Part shown: positions 34,038 through 44,093 of the stretch, piece by piece
Layout: each line of letters starts with the position of its first letter
How positions within the stretch are numbered: the stretch's first letter is position 1
NCBI GenBank assembly: GCA_934464705.1
Contig: CAKSKB010000001.1
Location: 62,001-126,000, forward strand
Source: an uncultured Clostridia bacterium
GTDB lineage: Bacteria > Bacillota > Clostridia > HGM11514
DNA length: 64,000 nucleotides
Reading direction: 5' to 3'
Program-made: the position numbers and the translations under genes
Notes under the pieces: model-generated
Seen by the model: the letters and a program-made list of their open reading frames with translations, nothing else
Databases searched by the model: none
Told to the model about the DNA's origin: nothing

Positions 34038-34400
34038 TGTCTTCTCCTCCAAATTAATATATATTTTATTTGTTTGTGCGCAAGATTAAAATATGTTACA
34101 ATTATGTCATACAATATTTACTCGAATTTTGCAAGTGTTTTTTACAAAAAAATGCGAAAAAATATTCGATTTTTATAAAAATACCATATAAATTCGGCAA
34201 TAAATACAGAAGACCGCAAAAGCTGCTGCGCTCCGCGGTCTTTCCGTACAGCAGACATAAGTTCTGCGAATTAACATAAATCCAAAATTGTTGCTCTCAT
34301 TGCGCGAAAGTGTTTATTCCGCAGGTAATTTATAAAAAGGTGTACCCGCCGGCAGCCGGAGCCGCCGGCAGATACGAAAAATAAGGAGAGAGCAAATTAA
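34038..34400. other. intergenic region between two surface-protein genes
   Basis: 363 bases, AT-rich next to 34037 and GC-richer toward 34400. No gene is supported. It holds the 5' leader of the LamG-like gene, a hairpin with AGACCGC/GCGGTCT arms (34211-34241) lacking a clear T-run, and the strong GC hairpin at 34348-34369. I see only weak promoter candidates here. Confidence 0.6.
34331..34369 (-). terminator. probable terminator of the giant SLH gene
   Basis: GCCGGCAGC (34348-34356) pairs with GCCGCCGGC (34361-34369) around a CGGA loop with one G-T pair. On the minus strand the T5 tract (34334-34338) comes about 9 bases after the stem, so it is not a textbook terminator. Confidence 0.5.
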
Positions 34401-37400
34401 TTATTTGTCAAGCAGTCTTTTGAGTATGCTTGCTGCCTGAGCGCGTGTTGCGGTTTTATCGCCTTCAAAGGTGGTGTCGGTCATACCGGAGATAAGTCCT
34501 GCGGTTGTGCAAACATCTACAGCCGGTTTTGCCCAGTCTGCTATTGCGCCCTTATCCTCAAACTTATCTATTCCGCCGTTTTCGCCCTTCTTACCGAGGT
34601 AAGAATATGCGTTGGAGATTATTACCGCCATTTCACTTCTTGTGATTGTATCGCCGGGTCTGAACTTTCCGTCAAAGCCGGTGATTATTTCAGCTTCTGC
34701 GCAGGCGTTTACATATCCTGCATACCAGCTGCCGTCTTCAACATCGCCGAACTTGCTGCCCGTCTTTTCTTCAAGCTTGAGGGCGCGTGCGATAAGCGCT
34801 GCAAATTCCGCTCTGGTAATGTTTCTGTCGGGGTCGAAGGTAGTTTCAGTTACGCCGCTTACAACTCCCAGGCGGTACATCGCCATGATGTCAGCCTTTG
34901 CCCAGTGGTTCTGAATATCGTTGAAGCAGAACACCGTATCAAGGTTCGGGTTTGTTGTATCGGATGAATAGAATCCGCCGTTGCCCTTGTTTCCGCCATA
35001 AGGATTGGAAACTGTTCCGCCACCGCCGTTTCCGTCGCCGTTATTGTTATCATCGTCAGGCGCTGCCGAAGCTTTGACTGTGATTGAAAGACGGTAAACG
35101 GATTTAGAACCGTTCTCTGCGGTAACAACAATTTCGTTGCTTCTTGCAGGCAGAGCCGAAACTGTGGGAATATCAACAGTTGCAGCCTTGTGATTAGCCT
35201 CTGCGGTTATTGTTGCCGATGTTGTGCCCTCGGGGAGAACAATCGCATAGGTGAATTTATCCTTGGAAAGCGAAATTTCCGTTCCGTTAACCGCAAGCTT
35301 TTTGAGCGTTGAGTCTGACGACTTAACAGTGCCTTCGTAAGCAACGATTGTGCTGCCTTCGGTGAGCGCAAACTTAGCCTGCTGTTCGGATATTGTCAAA
35401 CCGGGAATTTCTGTTGCAAAGCTATTCTTAACATAGCTTACGCGGCTTTCGGTTACACCGTCTACCGTTACATTAAGTGCAGGAGAATAGGTTTCGCCGA
35501 TTTCACCGATTTGGCAAGCCAAGCCGACTTTCTGAAGCTCATCCATATCCAGATTGTCTACTGCGGAGATAGTGAACTTGCCGCTTGCAAGACTAACCGG
35601 AGCCGAAATTTCAACAGTTACGGTCTTTCCGTTAATTTTAGCCGTAATCTTGCCCTGAGGAAGCACGGAACCGCTGAGGGTTATCGTACCTGTAACATCG
35701 GAAAGGGTAAGATCAATCTTTTCCAAATCGGAAGGAATATTGATGTTGCCGCTTCCGCGCGAATCTGTAATTGAAGTAACGCGTGCATTTGCAAAATCAG
35801 CAATTGCGCTGTCAAGCTTTTCGGAAGCTTCAGCAAGACCGTCCGGAGTAGCTGCAGCGCCCGACTCGTTAGCTTCTTTGGCTTCGTCTATAGCGTCACG
35901 CAAAGCGGTGATAGCGTCAGCCGGATACTGTCCAAGAGCCGAGCCGCTTTCAGCTGCGTCAAGCTTTTTCTGAGCCTCATCGATCTGAGCAAGGAAATCC
36001 TGCTGACCGGTTACGATATAAATTGCCTGAGAACGAACGGGCGTTCCCTTTCTGCCGAGCGTATCAACCGGAGTTACTTCCATACGGATATATTTTCTGG
36101 CATATTCTGCGCCGTATTTGAAAGCTGTTGTAACAGCGCCGGAAATTTCGGTGTACTCGGAATACTGATCGTTATCGGCTGCAAGCCATCTGATAATCGA
36201 AGCGCCCTCGGGGTCACGTTCGGAATCGGTGTAGGTATAGCTGCCGATCAAGGTATCTGCGCCGCCGCGTACTATCTTAACATTAGCCGCAACGGGAGGA
36301 TTGTTTTCATCCGTAAGCCTTCCGATCGATTCGTAAGGAATGTTTGAGAAGCCCGGAATTGCCTTGCGGATTCTCTGATAGCCTTCATCCGTCAAAGCGT
36401 AATTGCCGCCGTCCCAATCCTCGAAATAGGTCTTATAAAGCTCGGGCTCGTTTTTCAGAGTAAGGTTGTTTTCGTGTGGTATATAGCCATACGAACCGCT
36501 ATATTTATATGTATTGCCCGGAGCTGCGTCGATATACATATAAACATTGCCTGTAATTGTGTTCGGATACTCGTCGAGATAAACGATATCATCGGCGCTT
36601 GTTGCCTTCTTGATATCCGCAAGATACGGCCAGCGGTCAAGATACAACTGATTATCCTTGATCCTGTCATAGCCGGCCTTGAAGGAAGGCTCGGTATCGC
36701 CGGAAAGATAGCCGTACCAAGCTGTCTTAGACCAGCTTGCCTGGTAAATCACCTGAGGCGCGTCGATAAGCAGATTGTTATAGAAATTGTTATCAATACC
36801 GCCGTGAACCTTAAATACCTCAACATTTTCAACGCCCGGTCCGAGAACATTGTTGTAAACATCCATGTTGCTGCTGCCGTCATCGGTAAAGATACAGCAA
36901 GGATAGAACTGCGATGCTATGCTGCTGCCGACATTGTAGAAATGATTATAACGGATAGTCATCTCCTGGTCGGTAATATCACGGCCTGTGTAAATCGCAC
37001 CCATATCGGCTGCGTTACGGCAAACCTCGTGGAAGTCGTTATATTCTATAACATTGTCAATGCCGTGGAAGGAAATTACATGATGCTGGGAGTTATAGAA
37101 ATCGTTGTGGTTAACGATATTGCCCACACCGTCCAAATAAACAGCCGCGCCGTAAACTTCCTTACGGGTCGAGAAGTCATGAATACCGCAGTTTGTTACA
37201 TAGTTTCCTGCAGGGGTGATTGAGCTTTCAACACCGCCGCCAAGCGTAACGCCGCTTGTACCGAAGTGATAAAGCTCGCTGTTTTTAATACCGGTATTTC
37301 TCGAGTTATCACCCGAAATAGTTATAGCGTCCGTTCCGAACATATGGATATCGCAGCCGTCAACCGCAACATTAACGCAGTTGCTTAACGACAGGGCTCT

Positions 37401-40400
37401 CTGCCTTGATCCGGTAATTTCCAGACCGACAAGCGAAACGTTCGAAACATTGTTCATTCTTACAAGGTCAAAGTTTACGTTGGTAACGGTCATCTTAGAA
37501 TCGGCGTTCATTCCGTCTACCGGGTAGAAATACATCTTGTTGTTGGTGTAATCCACATAAAACTCGCCGGGTTCATCGATTTCTTCATATACATTGTAAA
37601 CCTTGAGGTTTCTTGTGATACCTGCTTCTCTTGCACCGTAGTGGAGAGTCTTTTTAATGGAAATAATCTTATTGTCCTTGTCGATATCAACCGGCGTCCA
37701 TTCCGCTGCCCAGTCAAATCGCCAGAAACCGATGAACCAGATATCCGAAGTGTTGTGAGTCCAGTTTGAAATAACATCGGATGTATACTGCAGTTTGATC
37801 GGCTTTGTAGGATCGGAAGGAGTAGACTCGGTAACAACCGCAGGTTCCCACTCGCTTCTGAAATTACTGTTCGGCCAATGCGAAAGCGTAAGATCCTTTT
37901 TATCAACTTCAAAGAGCGGACCGTACAGAATATATCTGTCAGCCGAAAGCTGCTGAAGGTCTGTAAGACCGAGTTCGCTGAGGTCGCCTTCCAAAACCTT
38001 GCCCTGAGCGTCGGCGGATCTGAGCTTGCTCTTCATTTCGCCGTCAACAGGCTTGAATTTGGACAAGTCAACATCCTTGCCGCCCGAAATCGAAACCTTT
38101 TCATTTCCGTAAGGACGGTAAACGATAGGAGAATCCTCCGTACCGCTGTCGCTCTGGTCAAGAGAGAATGTCTTTGAAAGATGATATGTACCTTCTCTGA
38201 GGTAAACGGTTACGCCGCCCTCGGGAAGCTTATTGTCGGCAATCATCTTTCTTACGGTATCTCTTGCCTTTTCGAGTGTTGCAAAAGGAGCGGAGATTGT
38301 ACCGTCGCCGGAATCGTCACCGTCGGTTGCAACGAAAATCTGATTATCTTTTACAACAACAACCTGAACGGGATCGCTCTTAACGGCGCTGCCTGCGAGG
38401 TCGAATGTGTCAACCGGAACAACCTCGAACATAAGGTAACGGCCGCTGTAATTTTCTGTAATTTCAAAAGTTTTTTCGGTAGCACCCTTAATTGCCGAAG
38501 GAGTACCGTCGGGCGATTCAAGCATGTACCACTGGTAACGGCTTGTGCCTTCTGTATCGTTGTTTTCGTCGGCAAAGGTGTATTCGCCTGTTATCGTGCT
38601 GCCGACTGCAGCCTTGCCCGAAATTTTAACATTGCTTGCAGTAGGCGCGATATTAGCCGATGAGATGAGCAGAGGCGCACTCTCGTAAGATTTCGCATCA
38701 TTGCCCTTATCGGCAGTGTTTTTAGGTGTTACGGAAAACTTAACATATTTGCCCGAAAGCGATTCGGGAACAGTAATGGTTTTTGCGGCGTCAACAGGCG
38801 CTGCGTTGTAAGCGCCGTCAGCCGTATCGGAATAAAGCCAAGCAAATACCGAGCCTTCTTCTTCATCGCCGTTTGCGTCAAAATATGTGTAGCTGCCTGT
38901 AAGCTCACGGCCTACAACAGCGCTTCCCGTAATTGTAACATTATTAGCCACAGGTGCTGAAGGAGCGGCAAAAGGCGCGCTCTGCGCTGCAACACCGGTA
39001 GTGGGTTCAACGGTTGTTTTGGGTGTTACTTCAAATACAAGATACTGATTGTCATCAGCGTCTGTAAGCTCATATGTAGGAGCCGCTGCCGCTGTGCAGG
39101 TACCAGTTTTAACAACTGTCCAGGAGGAAACATCGTCAAGATCCGTTCCTCTGAGCCATCTGTATTCGGACTCCGCTTCAGCTGCGTTCGAATTATGAGA
39201 ATAGGTATATTTACCCGTCAAAACCGAGCCGCTCTTTTCAATACGAACATTCGTAGCCAGAGGGCGAACCTCACTTGATTTATAGGTAAATCTGACTTCG
39301 CTTACATCAATATCTGCAGCGCAAACTTCGTTGAGATACTCGTTTGACAGTCTGAATTCTTTGAAACGCTTGCTCCATTCGGTAAACGCATCGCTGTTTG
39401 TCCAGTTTGCCGAGCCGAGTGTGTTTCCTTTATCATCATTTATGGTAAAGCTTACCTCACCGCTTTCGGGATTGGCAGTGAAAATAAGGTTGTACCACTG
39501 ACCGACTATTGAAGAATAGGTGCGAATAACAGAACCGCTTTTTCCTGTATCATATGTTGTATCATTAATTACAGCGCCATTCGGAGCAGTTCCTACAGCA
39601 AAAGCCTTTTCTGAAATCCAGCCAAGCTGACCGCGCTGACCTCCGCCCATTTCAGTATAAACGCAGAGAGCGTTGCCGCTTCTTCCTTTAACTTGCGGAA
39701 AACGTACACGCGCTTCAACCTTAACAAGGCCCTTTATATCGTTGTCCCTGATAAGATACACGCCCGTTCTTGTTCTTCCTGACGGCTTGTTCTCATCGCT
39801 CAGCTCTGAAAAGTCTGCGTGAAGATACTTTGTTCCGTCTTCTTCCTTAATCTCATATTTTACGAATTTATCGCCCTCGGGATTGTAGATGTAATCGCCG
39901 TTATAAGCACCGACGGTTTCACCTTCAAAGTTGTTTACAACAACAATATCCTCATCCACAACCGCCGGAGTGCCGCCCGTAAACTTAACGGAAAGGGTTT
40001 TGTCTTCGGTAAGCGCCGGGATAACAATCTTGTTGTCGGTTATCGTAAGCTCGGTATCGCCGATCTTCGCTTCGGTTGCCTTTGCACCGGAAGCCGGAAC
40101 GAGTGTAACGGTTGTTTCTTCACCCTTGTTAACAGTGAACTTTTTACCGTTTTCAATCGTTTTGCCGTCAACGGAAACAGAACCGTTTCCTGCAATGCTT
40201 ACGGTTATATTGTTTACTTTGTCGTCATCCTCTTTTGCATTGAGGGTAACCTTGATTTTGCTTACATCGATGCTTGCAGCACGGGTATCAAGAAGATACT
40301 CGTTCGAAAGCCTTAATTCTTTGAAGCAGTTTGACCATTCGGTAAACGGACCGCTGTTTGCCCAGCTTGCGGAACCGAGAAGCTCACCATCATCGTCACG

Positions 40401-40985
40401 AACCGTAATGCTAACCTTGCCGCCGTCGGGATTTGCAAAGAAGGTAAGGTTATACCACTGACCGACTATCGAAGAATAGGTGCGAATAACAGAACCGCTT
40501 TTTCCTGTATCATATGTTGTATCATTAATTACAGCGCCATTCGGAGCAGCTCCTACAGCGAAAGACTTGTCGGAAATCCAACCAAGCTGACCGAGCTGAC
40601 CTCCGGCCATTCCCGTATAAACACAGAGATAGTTGCCGCTTTCTCCTATAACCTGCGGAATACGAACGCGCGCTTCAACCCTTACCGCGCCTATTGTTTC
40701 ATTCCCCGTAAGAAGGTTTATACCGGTTCTGGTTTTCGTTGACGGTTTGTTCTCATCATTGAGCCCCGAAAAATCGGCACGGAGAAACTTAGTTCCGTTT
40801 TCTTCTTTGATTTCGTACTTTACGAAGGTATCGCCCTCGGGATTATAAATCAAATCCCCTGTGTAGGCGCCGATCTCTTCACTCTGGAAATCGGTGATAA
40901 TCTCAGGCGCTGCCGTAACCGCGCACGGAACGAGCATCGCGGCAATCATAACCATACAGATTATCAGTGTACTGACTTTTTTCAT
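34401..40985 (-). CDS. giant SLH-anchored surface protein with right-handed beta-helix
   Basis: 2194 residues from the ATG at 40985, which has AAAGGAG upstream. Signal peptide (MKKVSTLIICMVMIAAMLVP, cleavage near TAA). Two ~320-residue repeats each with a LamG-like domain (~28-260, ~351-565), the first followed by an InlB-B-type repeat. Three Ig-like modules (~570-880). A large parallel beta-helix (~881-1558) with motifs such as HHVISFHGIDNVIEYNDFHE and MGAIYTGRD, like polysaccharide-acting beta-helix enzymes (GH141/pectate-lyase style). One more Ig-like module, a FIVAR-type helical domain (~1660-1738), cadherin-like beta-sandwiches (to ~1972), a Gly/Asn-rich linker and three SLH domains (~2020-2194) that bind pyruvylated wall polymers. 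A cell-bound glycan-processing or binding role is inferred. Confidence 0.88.
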   Translation of the reverse strand: MKKVSTLIICMVMIAAMLVPCAVTAAPEIITDFQSEEIGAYTGDLIYNPEGDTFVKYEIKEENGTKFLRADFSGLNDENKPSTKTRTGINLLTGNETIGAVRVEARVRIPQVIGESGNYLCVYTGMAGGQLGQLGWISDKSFAVGAAPNGAVINDTTYDTGKSGSVIRTYSSIVGQWYNLTFFANPDGGKVSITVRDDDGELLGSASWANSGPFTEWSNCFKELRLSNEYLLDTRAASIDVSKIKVTLNAKEDDDKVNNITVSIAGNGSVSVDGKTIENGKKFTVNKGEETTVTLVPASGAKATEAKIGDTELTITDNKIVIPALTEDKTLSVKFTGGTPAVVDEDIVVVNNFEGETVGAYNGDYIYNPEGDKFVKYEIKEEDGTKYLHADFSELSDENKPSGRTRTGVYLIRDNDIKGLVKVEARVRFPQVKGRSGNALCVYTEMGGGQRGQLGWISEKAFAVGTAPNGAVINDTTYDTGKSGSVIRTYSSIVGQWYNLIFTANPESGEVSFTINDDKGNTLGSANWTNSDAFTEWSKRFKEFRLSNEYLNEVCAADIDVSEVRFTYKSSEVRPLATNVRIEKSGSVLTGKYTYSHNSNAAEAESEYRWLRGTDLDDVSSWTVVKTGTCTAAAAPTYELTDADDNQYLVFEVTPKTTVEPTTGVAAQSAPFAAPSAPVANNVTITGSAVVGRELTGSYTYFDANGDEEEGSVFAWLYSDTADGAYNAAPVDAAKTITVPESLSGKYVKFSVTPKNTADKGNDAKSYESAPLLISSANIAPTASNVKISGKAAVGSTITGEYTFADENNDTEGTSRYQWYMLESPDGTPSAIKGATEKTFEITENYSGRYLMFEVVPVDTFDLAGSAVKSDPVQVVVVKDNQIFVATDGDDSGDGTISAPFATLEKARDTVRKMIADNKLPEGGVTVYLREGTYHLSKTFSLDQSDSGTEDSPIVYRPYGNEKVSISGGKDVDLSKFKPVDGEMKSKLRSADAQGKVLEGDLSELGLTDLQQLSADRYILYGPLFEVDKKDLTLSHWPNSNFRSEWEPAVVTESTPSDPTKPIKLQYTSDVISNWTHNTSDIWFIGFWRFDWAAEWTPVDIDKDNKIISIKKTLHYGAREAGITRNLKVYNVYEEIDEPGEFYVDYTNNKMYFYPVDGMNADSKMTVTNVNFDLVRMNNVSNVSLVGLEITGSRQRALSLSNCVNVAVDGCDIHMFGTDAITISGDNSRNTGIKNSELYHFGTSGVTLGGGVESSITPAGNYVTNCGIHDFSTRKEVYGAAVYLDGVGNIVNHNDFYNSQHHVISFHGIDNVIEYNDFHEVCRNAADMGAIYTGRDITDQEMTIRYNHFYNVGSSIASQFYPCCIFTDDGSSNMDVYNNVLGPGVENVEVFKVHGGIDNNFYNNLLIDAPQVIYQASWSKTAWYGYLSGDTEPSFKAGYDRIKDNQLYLDRWPYLADIKKATSADDIVYLDEYPNTITGNVYMYIDAAPGNTYKYSGSYGYIPHENNLTLKNEPELYKTYFEDWDGGNYALTDEGYQRIRKAIPGFSNIPYESIGRLTDENNPPVAANVKIVRGGADTLIGSYTYTDSERDPEGASIIRWLAADNDQYSEYTEISGAVTTAFKYGAEYARKYIRMEVTPVDTLGRKGTPVRSQAIYIVTGQQDFLAQIDEAQKKLDAAESGSALGQYPADAITALRDAIDEAKEANESGAAATPDGLAEASEKLDSAIADFANARVTSITDSRGSGNINIPSDLEKIDLTLSDVTGTITLSGSVLPQGKITAKINGKTVTVEISAPVSLASGKFTISAVDNLDMDELQKVGLACQIGEIGETYSPALNVTVDGVTESRVSYVKNSFATEIPGLTISEQQAKFALTEGSTIVAYEGTVKSSDSTLKKLAVNGTEISLSKDKFTYAIVLPEGTTSATITAEANHKAATVDIPTVSALPARSNEIVVTAENGSKSVYRLSITVKASAAPDDDNNNGDGNGGGGTVSNPYGGNKGNGGFYSSDTTNPNLDTVFCFNDIQNHWAKADIMAMYRLGVVSGVTETTFDPDRNITRAEFAALIARALKLEEKTGSKFGDVEDGSWYAGYVNACAEAEIITGFDGKFRPGDTITRSEMAVIISNAYSYLGKKGENGGIDKFEDKGAIADWAKPAVDVCTTAGLISGMTDTTFEGDKTATRAQAASILKRLLDK
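39482..39600. repeat. intragenic repeat, copy 2 of a 960-bp-period duplication
   Basis: Nearly identical to 40442-40560, offset exactly 960 bp (320 codons), with a perfectly identical core at 39511-39589. It lies in the second LamG-like unit of the giant SLH protein. Confidence 0.9.
40442..40560. repeat. intragenic repeat, copy 1 of a 960-bp-period duplication
   Basis: Partner of 39482-39600; the 79-base core 40471-40549 is identical, including third codon positions, whereas flanking parts of the two units have diverged. Confidence 0.9.
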
Positions 40986-41114
40986 TTTTGAAACTCCTTT
41001 CAAATTTTTGAAGCACTTTGCCTCTTTTCAATAGTTTAATACATTATACTAAAAAACGCAATCTGTTTTTGTTGTATAAAAAATATGATTTTGTTCCTTT
41101 TATCTTAAAAGCAA

Positions 41115-41143
41115 TTGACAAAATCAAAAATATCGTTTATTAT
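41115..41143 (+). promoter_or_regulatory. promoter of the plus-strand araC-type gene
   Basis: TTGACA (41115-41120) and TATTAT (41138-41143) with a 17-bp spacer, leaving a leader of about 120 bases. The divergent SLH gene starts 130 bases away; for it I see TATAAT-like bases at 41043-41048 (minus strand) but no good -35. Confidence 0.8.
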
Positions 41144-41270
41144 TATATTATATACAATATCGAACAAACAAACCGTTTTTTCACAATTTAACCTCTCGGC
41201 GAAAATTTTACCTGTTTAAGAAAAAAATTACCCGAATTTATTACTTTGCTGCAAAGGATGGTGTTTCCAT

Positions 41271-42158
41271 ATGCTTTTTTTCGAACGTCCGGACTATGCT
41301 GTCAGCCATAGCTACTCTCCTATCGTATATGCAAATGATTTTGATATTTTCATTACCGAAGTAGGTCACAGCCGTTTTAAGAAAACCACGCTTAACGTTG
41401 ACGGCGAAAGCGATCCCTGTTATACAGGCAACAAAAGGCTGCCGGTCGGCAATACTCTCTTTTTCTTTTTAAAAGGCGGCGGATATTTTCAGGACGGTGA
41501 CAAAAAATACAACGTAAGCGAAGGTGACATTTGCATTACTTCAAATGCAAAACCTTACACGGTGAGTTACAAACCGAACACAGAGCAGATTTATATTAAT
41601 TTTAACATGAATACTTACAGCGTCAAGGATTTGTTTTCGGATATTAACAGACCGTTGATTTACAAAGATAAAGCAGGGATAGGTAAAATGATTTTCGAGG
41701 CTTTTAAAACGGAGGATCTCCCTCACTCCATTTATATGAAAGGGCTTATTTTTCAGGCGCTTTATCCGTTTTTAACCGACTTTTCCGAGCAAATCCGCCA
41801 GCTTACCGAAAACAGCAAAAAATATTCATTTGTTTTTAACTACATTAACGCAAACTTAAACGCTTCTCTTACCACGACAGAAATTGCGGCGGCGCTTCAT
41901 GTATCTCCGTCTTTCCTTAAAAAGAAATTTGTGAAAGATACGGGCTTCACGGTTAAGAAGTTTATAGAAAAGCGTCTGCTTGAAAAAACATTTAACGAAC
42001 TGAGATATACCGATATAAGAATTAAGGACATTGCAATAAAATACGGTTTTTCATCGGAATACTATTTTTCGGACTGGTTTTTGAAGAACGCCGGCTACCG
42101 CCCGTCAAGCATCAGAAAAGGTTTTACGGGCGCACACGAACATTTTTCTCTTTATTAA
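41271..42158 (+). CDS. AraC-family regulator, divergent from the SLH gene
   Basis: 295 residues. The N-terminal AraC-type cupin domain covers ~15-120 (FFFLKGGGYFQDGDKKYNV, EGDICITSNAKPYTV), a fold that usually senses sugars. The C-terminal ~100 residues hold two helix-turn-helices (TTTEIAAALHVSPSFLKKKF and RIKDIAIKYGFSSEYYFSDW). The divergent pairing with the giant SLH beta-helix gene suggests it controls that gene in response to a carbohydrate, by inference. An AAGGATGG site precedes the ATG. Confidence 0.88.
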   Translation: MLFFERPDYAVSHSYSPIVYANDFDIFITEVGHSRFKKTTLNVDGESDPCYTGNKRLPVGNTLFFFLKGGGYFQDGDKKYNVSEGDICITSNAKPYTVSYKPNTEQIYINFNMNTYSVKDLFSDINRPLIYKDKAGIGKMIFEAFKTEDLPHSIYMKGLIFQALYPFLTDFSEQIRQLTENSKKYSFVFNYINANLNASLTTTEIAAALHVSPSFLKKKFVKDTGFTVKKFIEKRLLEKTFNELRYTDIRIKDIAIKYGFSSEYYFSDWFLKNAGYRPSSIRKGFTGAHEHFSLY

Positions 42159-42177
42159 GCTTACTTTTGCAATAAAA

Positions 42178-42212
42178 ACACGCATATCAGAAATGATATG
42201 CGTGTTTCACTA
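42178..42212. terminator. bidirectional terminator between araC-type gene and clpX
   Basis: ACACGCATATCA (42178-42189) pairs perfectly with TGATATGCGTGT (42194-42205) around GAAA. A-run (42173-42178) and TTT on the other side serve both convergent transcripts. Confidence 0.9.
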
Positions 42213-42214
42213 AA

Positions 42215-43468
42215 TTACGAAGCTTTTTTGTGCCTGATTTTAGGCTGTTTACCTTCGGTTATGCAGTCCTCGGTTACTATGCACTTCTGTATAGTTTCGT
42301 CGGAGGGGATTTTGAACATTATGTCAACCATGGTTTCTTCCAGGATTGAGCGCAGCCCTCTTGCGCCGGTCTTTCTTTCGATAGCCTTATGCGCAACTGC
42401 TTTTAAGGCAGGTTTATCGATTTCGAGCAAAACGCCGTCAAGTTCAAAAAGCTTTTTATACTGTTTGACAAGCGAGTTTTTCGGTTCAGTAAGAATTTTC
42501 ACGAGAGCCGCCTCATCAAGCGCATTGAGAGAAACCGAAACCGGAAGTCTGCCGACAAATTCGGGAATAAGCCCGAATTTAATAAGGTCATGCGGCTGCA
42601 TCTGACTGAAAACCGTACCTATGTCAAGGTTATCCTTGCTTCTGACCTCTGCCCCGAAACCAAGCTGTTTTTTGCCGGTTCGGTCAGCGATTATTTTTTC
42701 AAGCCCGTCAAATGCACCTCCGCATATAAACAGAATATTCGTTGTATCAATCTGTATAAGTTCCTGATGCGGATGTTTTCTGCCGCCCTGAGGCGGAACG
42801 GAAGCGACAGTGCCTTCAAGGATTTTAAGAAGCGCCTGCTGAACACCTTCGCCGCTCACATCCCTTGTAATTGAAGGGTTCTCGGTTTTCCTTGAAATTT
42901 TATCGATTTCATCGATATATACAATGCCCTTTTGAGCATATTCAATATCATAATCGGCAGCCTGAATAAGTTTAAGAAGTATGTTTTCAACATCTTCACC
43001 GACATATCCGGCCTCCGTAAGAGTTGTTGCGTCAGCGATAGCAAACGGAACATTGAGTATTCGCGCCAAAGTTTGTGCAAGAAGTGTTTTTCCGCTTCCT
43101 GTCGGACCGAGCATAAGAATGTTGCTTTTTTGAAGTTCAACATCGTTATCCGTATCACTGTAAATTCGCTTATAGTGATTATAAACCGCCACAGCCAAAG
43201 CTTTTTTCGCTTCGTCCTGACCGATAACATATTCATCGAGAATCTGTTTGATTTCGATAGGCTTCGGAAGCTTTTCGGGCTGTTTCGGCTGTTCTTCATG
43301 CTCATTCTCGCCGCCGAAATCTTCCTCAATTATTTCGCTGCAAAGCTCAATACACTCGTTGCAGATATAAACCCCTGGACCTGCGATAAGCCGTTTAACT
43401 TCACTCTGGTCCCTTCCGCAGAACGAGCATTTAAGTTCGCCGTTATCATTATCCATATTTTTCGGCAT
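42215..43468 (-). CDS. clpX: ClpX unfoldase subunit of ClpXP
   Basis: 417 residues. The N-terminal zinc-binding domain has Cys pairs CSFC and CNEC for substrate and adaptor binding. The AAA+ core has Walker A LGPTGSGKT, Walker B VYIDEIDKIS, the pore loop GYVGEDVE and an IGF-type loop (LGFGAE near) for docking on ClpP. It unfolds tagged proteins and feeds them to ClpP. It overlaps the clpP stop by one base (TAATG). It ends the long rlmB-led operon, and a strong terminator follows. Confidence 0.97.
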   Translation of the reverse strand: MPKNMDNDNGELKCSFCGRDQSEVKRLIAGPGVYICNECIELCSEIIEEDFGGENEHEEQPKQPEKLPKPIEIKQILDEYVIGQDEAKKALAVAVYNHYKRIYSDTDNDVELQKSNILMLGPTGSGKTLLAQTLARILNVPFAIADATTLTEAGYVGEDVENILLKLIQAADYDIEYAQKGIVYIDEIDKISRKTENPSITRDVSGEGVQQALLKILEGTVASVPPQGGRKHPHQELIQIDTTNILFICGGAFDGLEKIIADRTGKKQLGFGAEVRSKDNLDIGTVFSQMQPHDLIKFGLIPEFVGRLPVSVSLNALDEAALVKILTEPKNSLVKQYKKLFELDGVLLEIDKPALKAVAHKAIERKTGARGLRSILEETMVDIMFKIPSDETIQKCIVTEDCITEGKQPKIRHKKAS

Positions 43469-44061
43469 TACTTCACCTCTTTGCGGCTTGAAATTACCTC
43501 ATCAATCAGACCGTAAGCCTTAGCTTCATCTGCCGACATGAAGTTATCTCTTTCGGTATCATGCTCTATAGTTTCGAGCGGCTGACCGGAGCGTTCGCTT
43601 AAAATCTGATTGAGTTTTTTCTTCATTTTAACAATGCGTTCAGCGTGAATCTGAATATCCGTTGCCTGCCCCTGTGTTCCGCCGAGCGGCTGATGAATCA
43701 TAATTTCGCTGTTGGGAAGCGCATATCTTTTACCGATAGCGCCGGCAGTGAGAAGAAAAGCGCCCATGCTTGCAGCCATTCCCACGCAGATAGTCGACAC
43801 ATCACACTTAATATACTGCATAGTGTCATAGATTGCCATGCCGGCGGTTATCGAGCCGCCGGGGCTGTTGATGTAAAGAGAAATGTCCTTATCCGGGTCC
43901 TCGGCTTCGAGGAAGAGAAGCTGTGCAACCACAAGGCTTGCGGTTGCGTCGTTAACCTCATCGGAAAGAAAAACAATTCTGTCTTTTAATAATCTTGAAA
44001 AAATGTCGTATGAACGCTCGCCTCTGTTGGTCTGTTCAACGACCATAGGTACCAAACTCAT
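43468..44061 (-). CDS. clpP: ClpP protease subunit
   Basis: 197 residues, the usual length. Catalytic triad in normal positions: Ser98 in GMAASMGAF, His123 in MIHQPLGG, Asp172 in TERDNFMS. It forms the double-heptamer protease chamber used with ClpX and ClpC. The start has a GGAGG site. The gene order tig-clpP-clpX is the classic bacterial arrangement, tying nascent-chain folding to degradation. Confidence 0.98.
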   Translation of the reverse strand: MSLVPMVVEQTNRGERSYDIFSRLLKDRIVFLSDEVNDATASLVVAQLLFLEAEDPDKDISLYINSPGGSITAGMAIYDTMQYIKCDVSTICVGMAASMGAFLLTAGAIGKRYALPNSEIMIHQPLGGTQGQATDIQIHAERIVKMKKKLNQILSERSGQPLETIEHDTERDNFMSADEAKAYGLIDEVISSRKEVK

Positions 44062-44093
44062 GTAAAAACCTCCGTTTCATATACGAGATTCAA

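Noticed and set aside
34211..34241. Hairpin with AGACCGC/GCGGTCT arms as a terminator or RNA gene
   Set aside because: No proper U-tract on either strand and no family match; kept only as part of the intergenic note.
36474..37223. Long plus-strand open frame (249 codons) opposite the giant SLH gene
   Set aside because: It is antisense to conserved beta-helix coding sequence, lacks a ribosome site, and its composition mirrors the sense gene.
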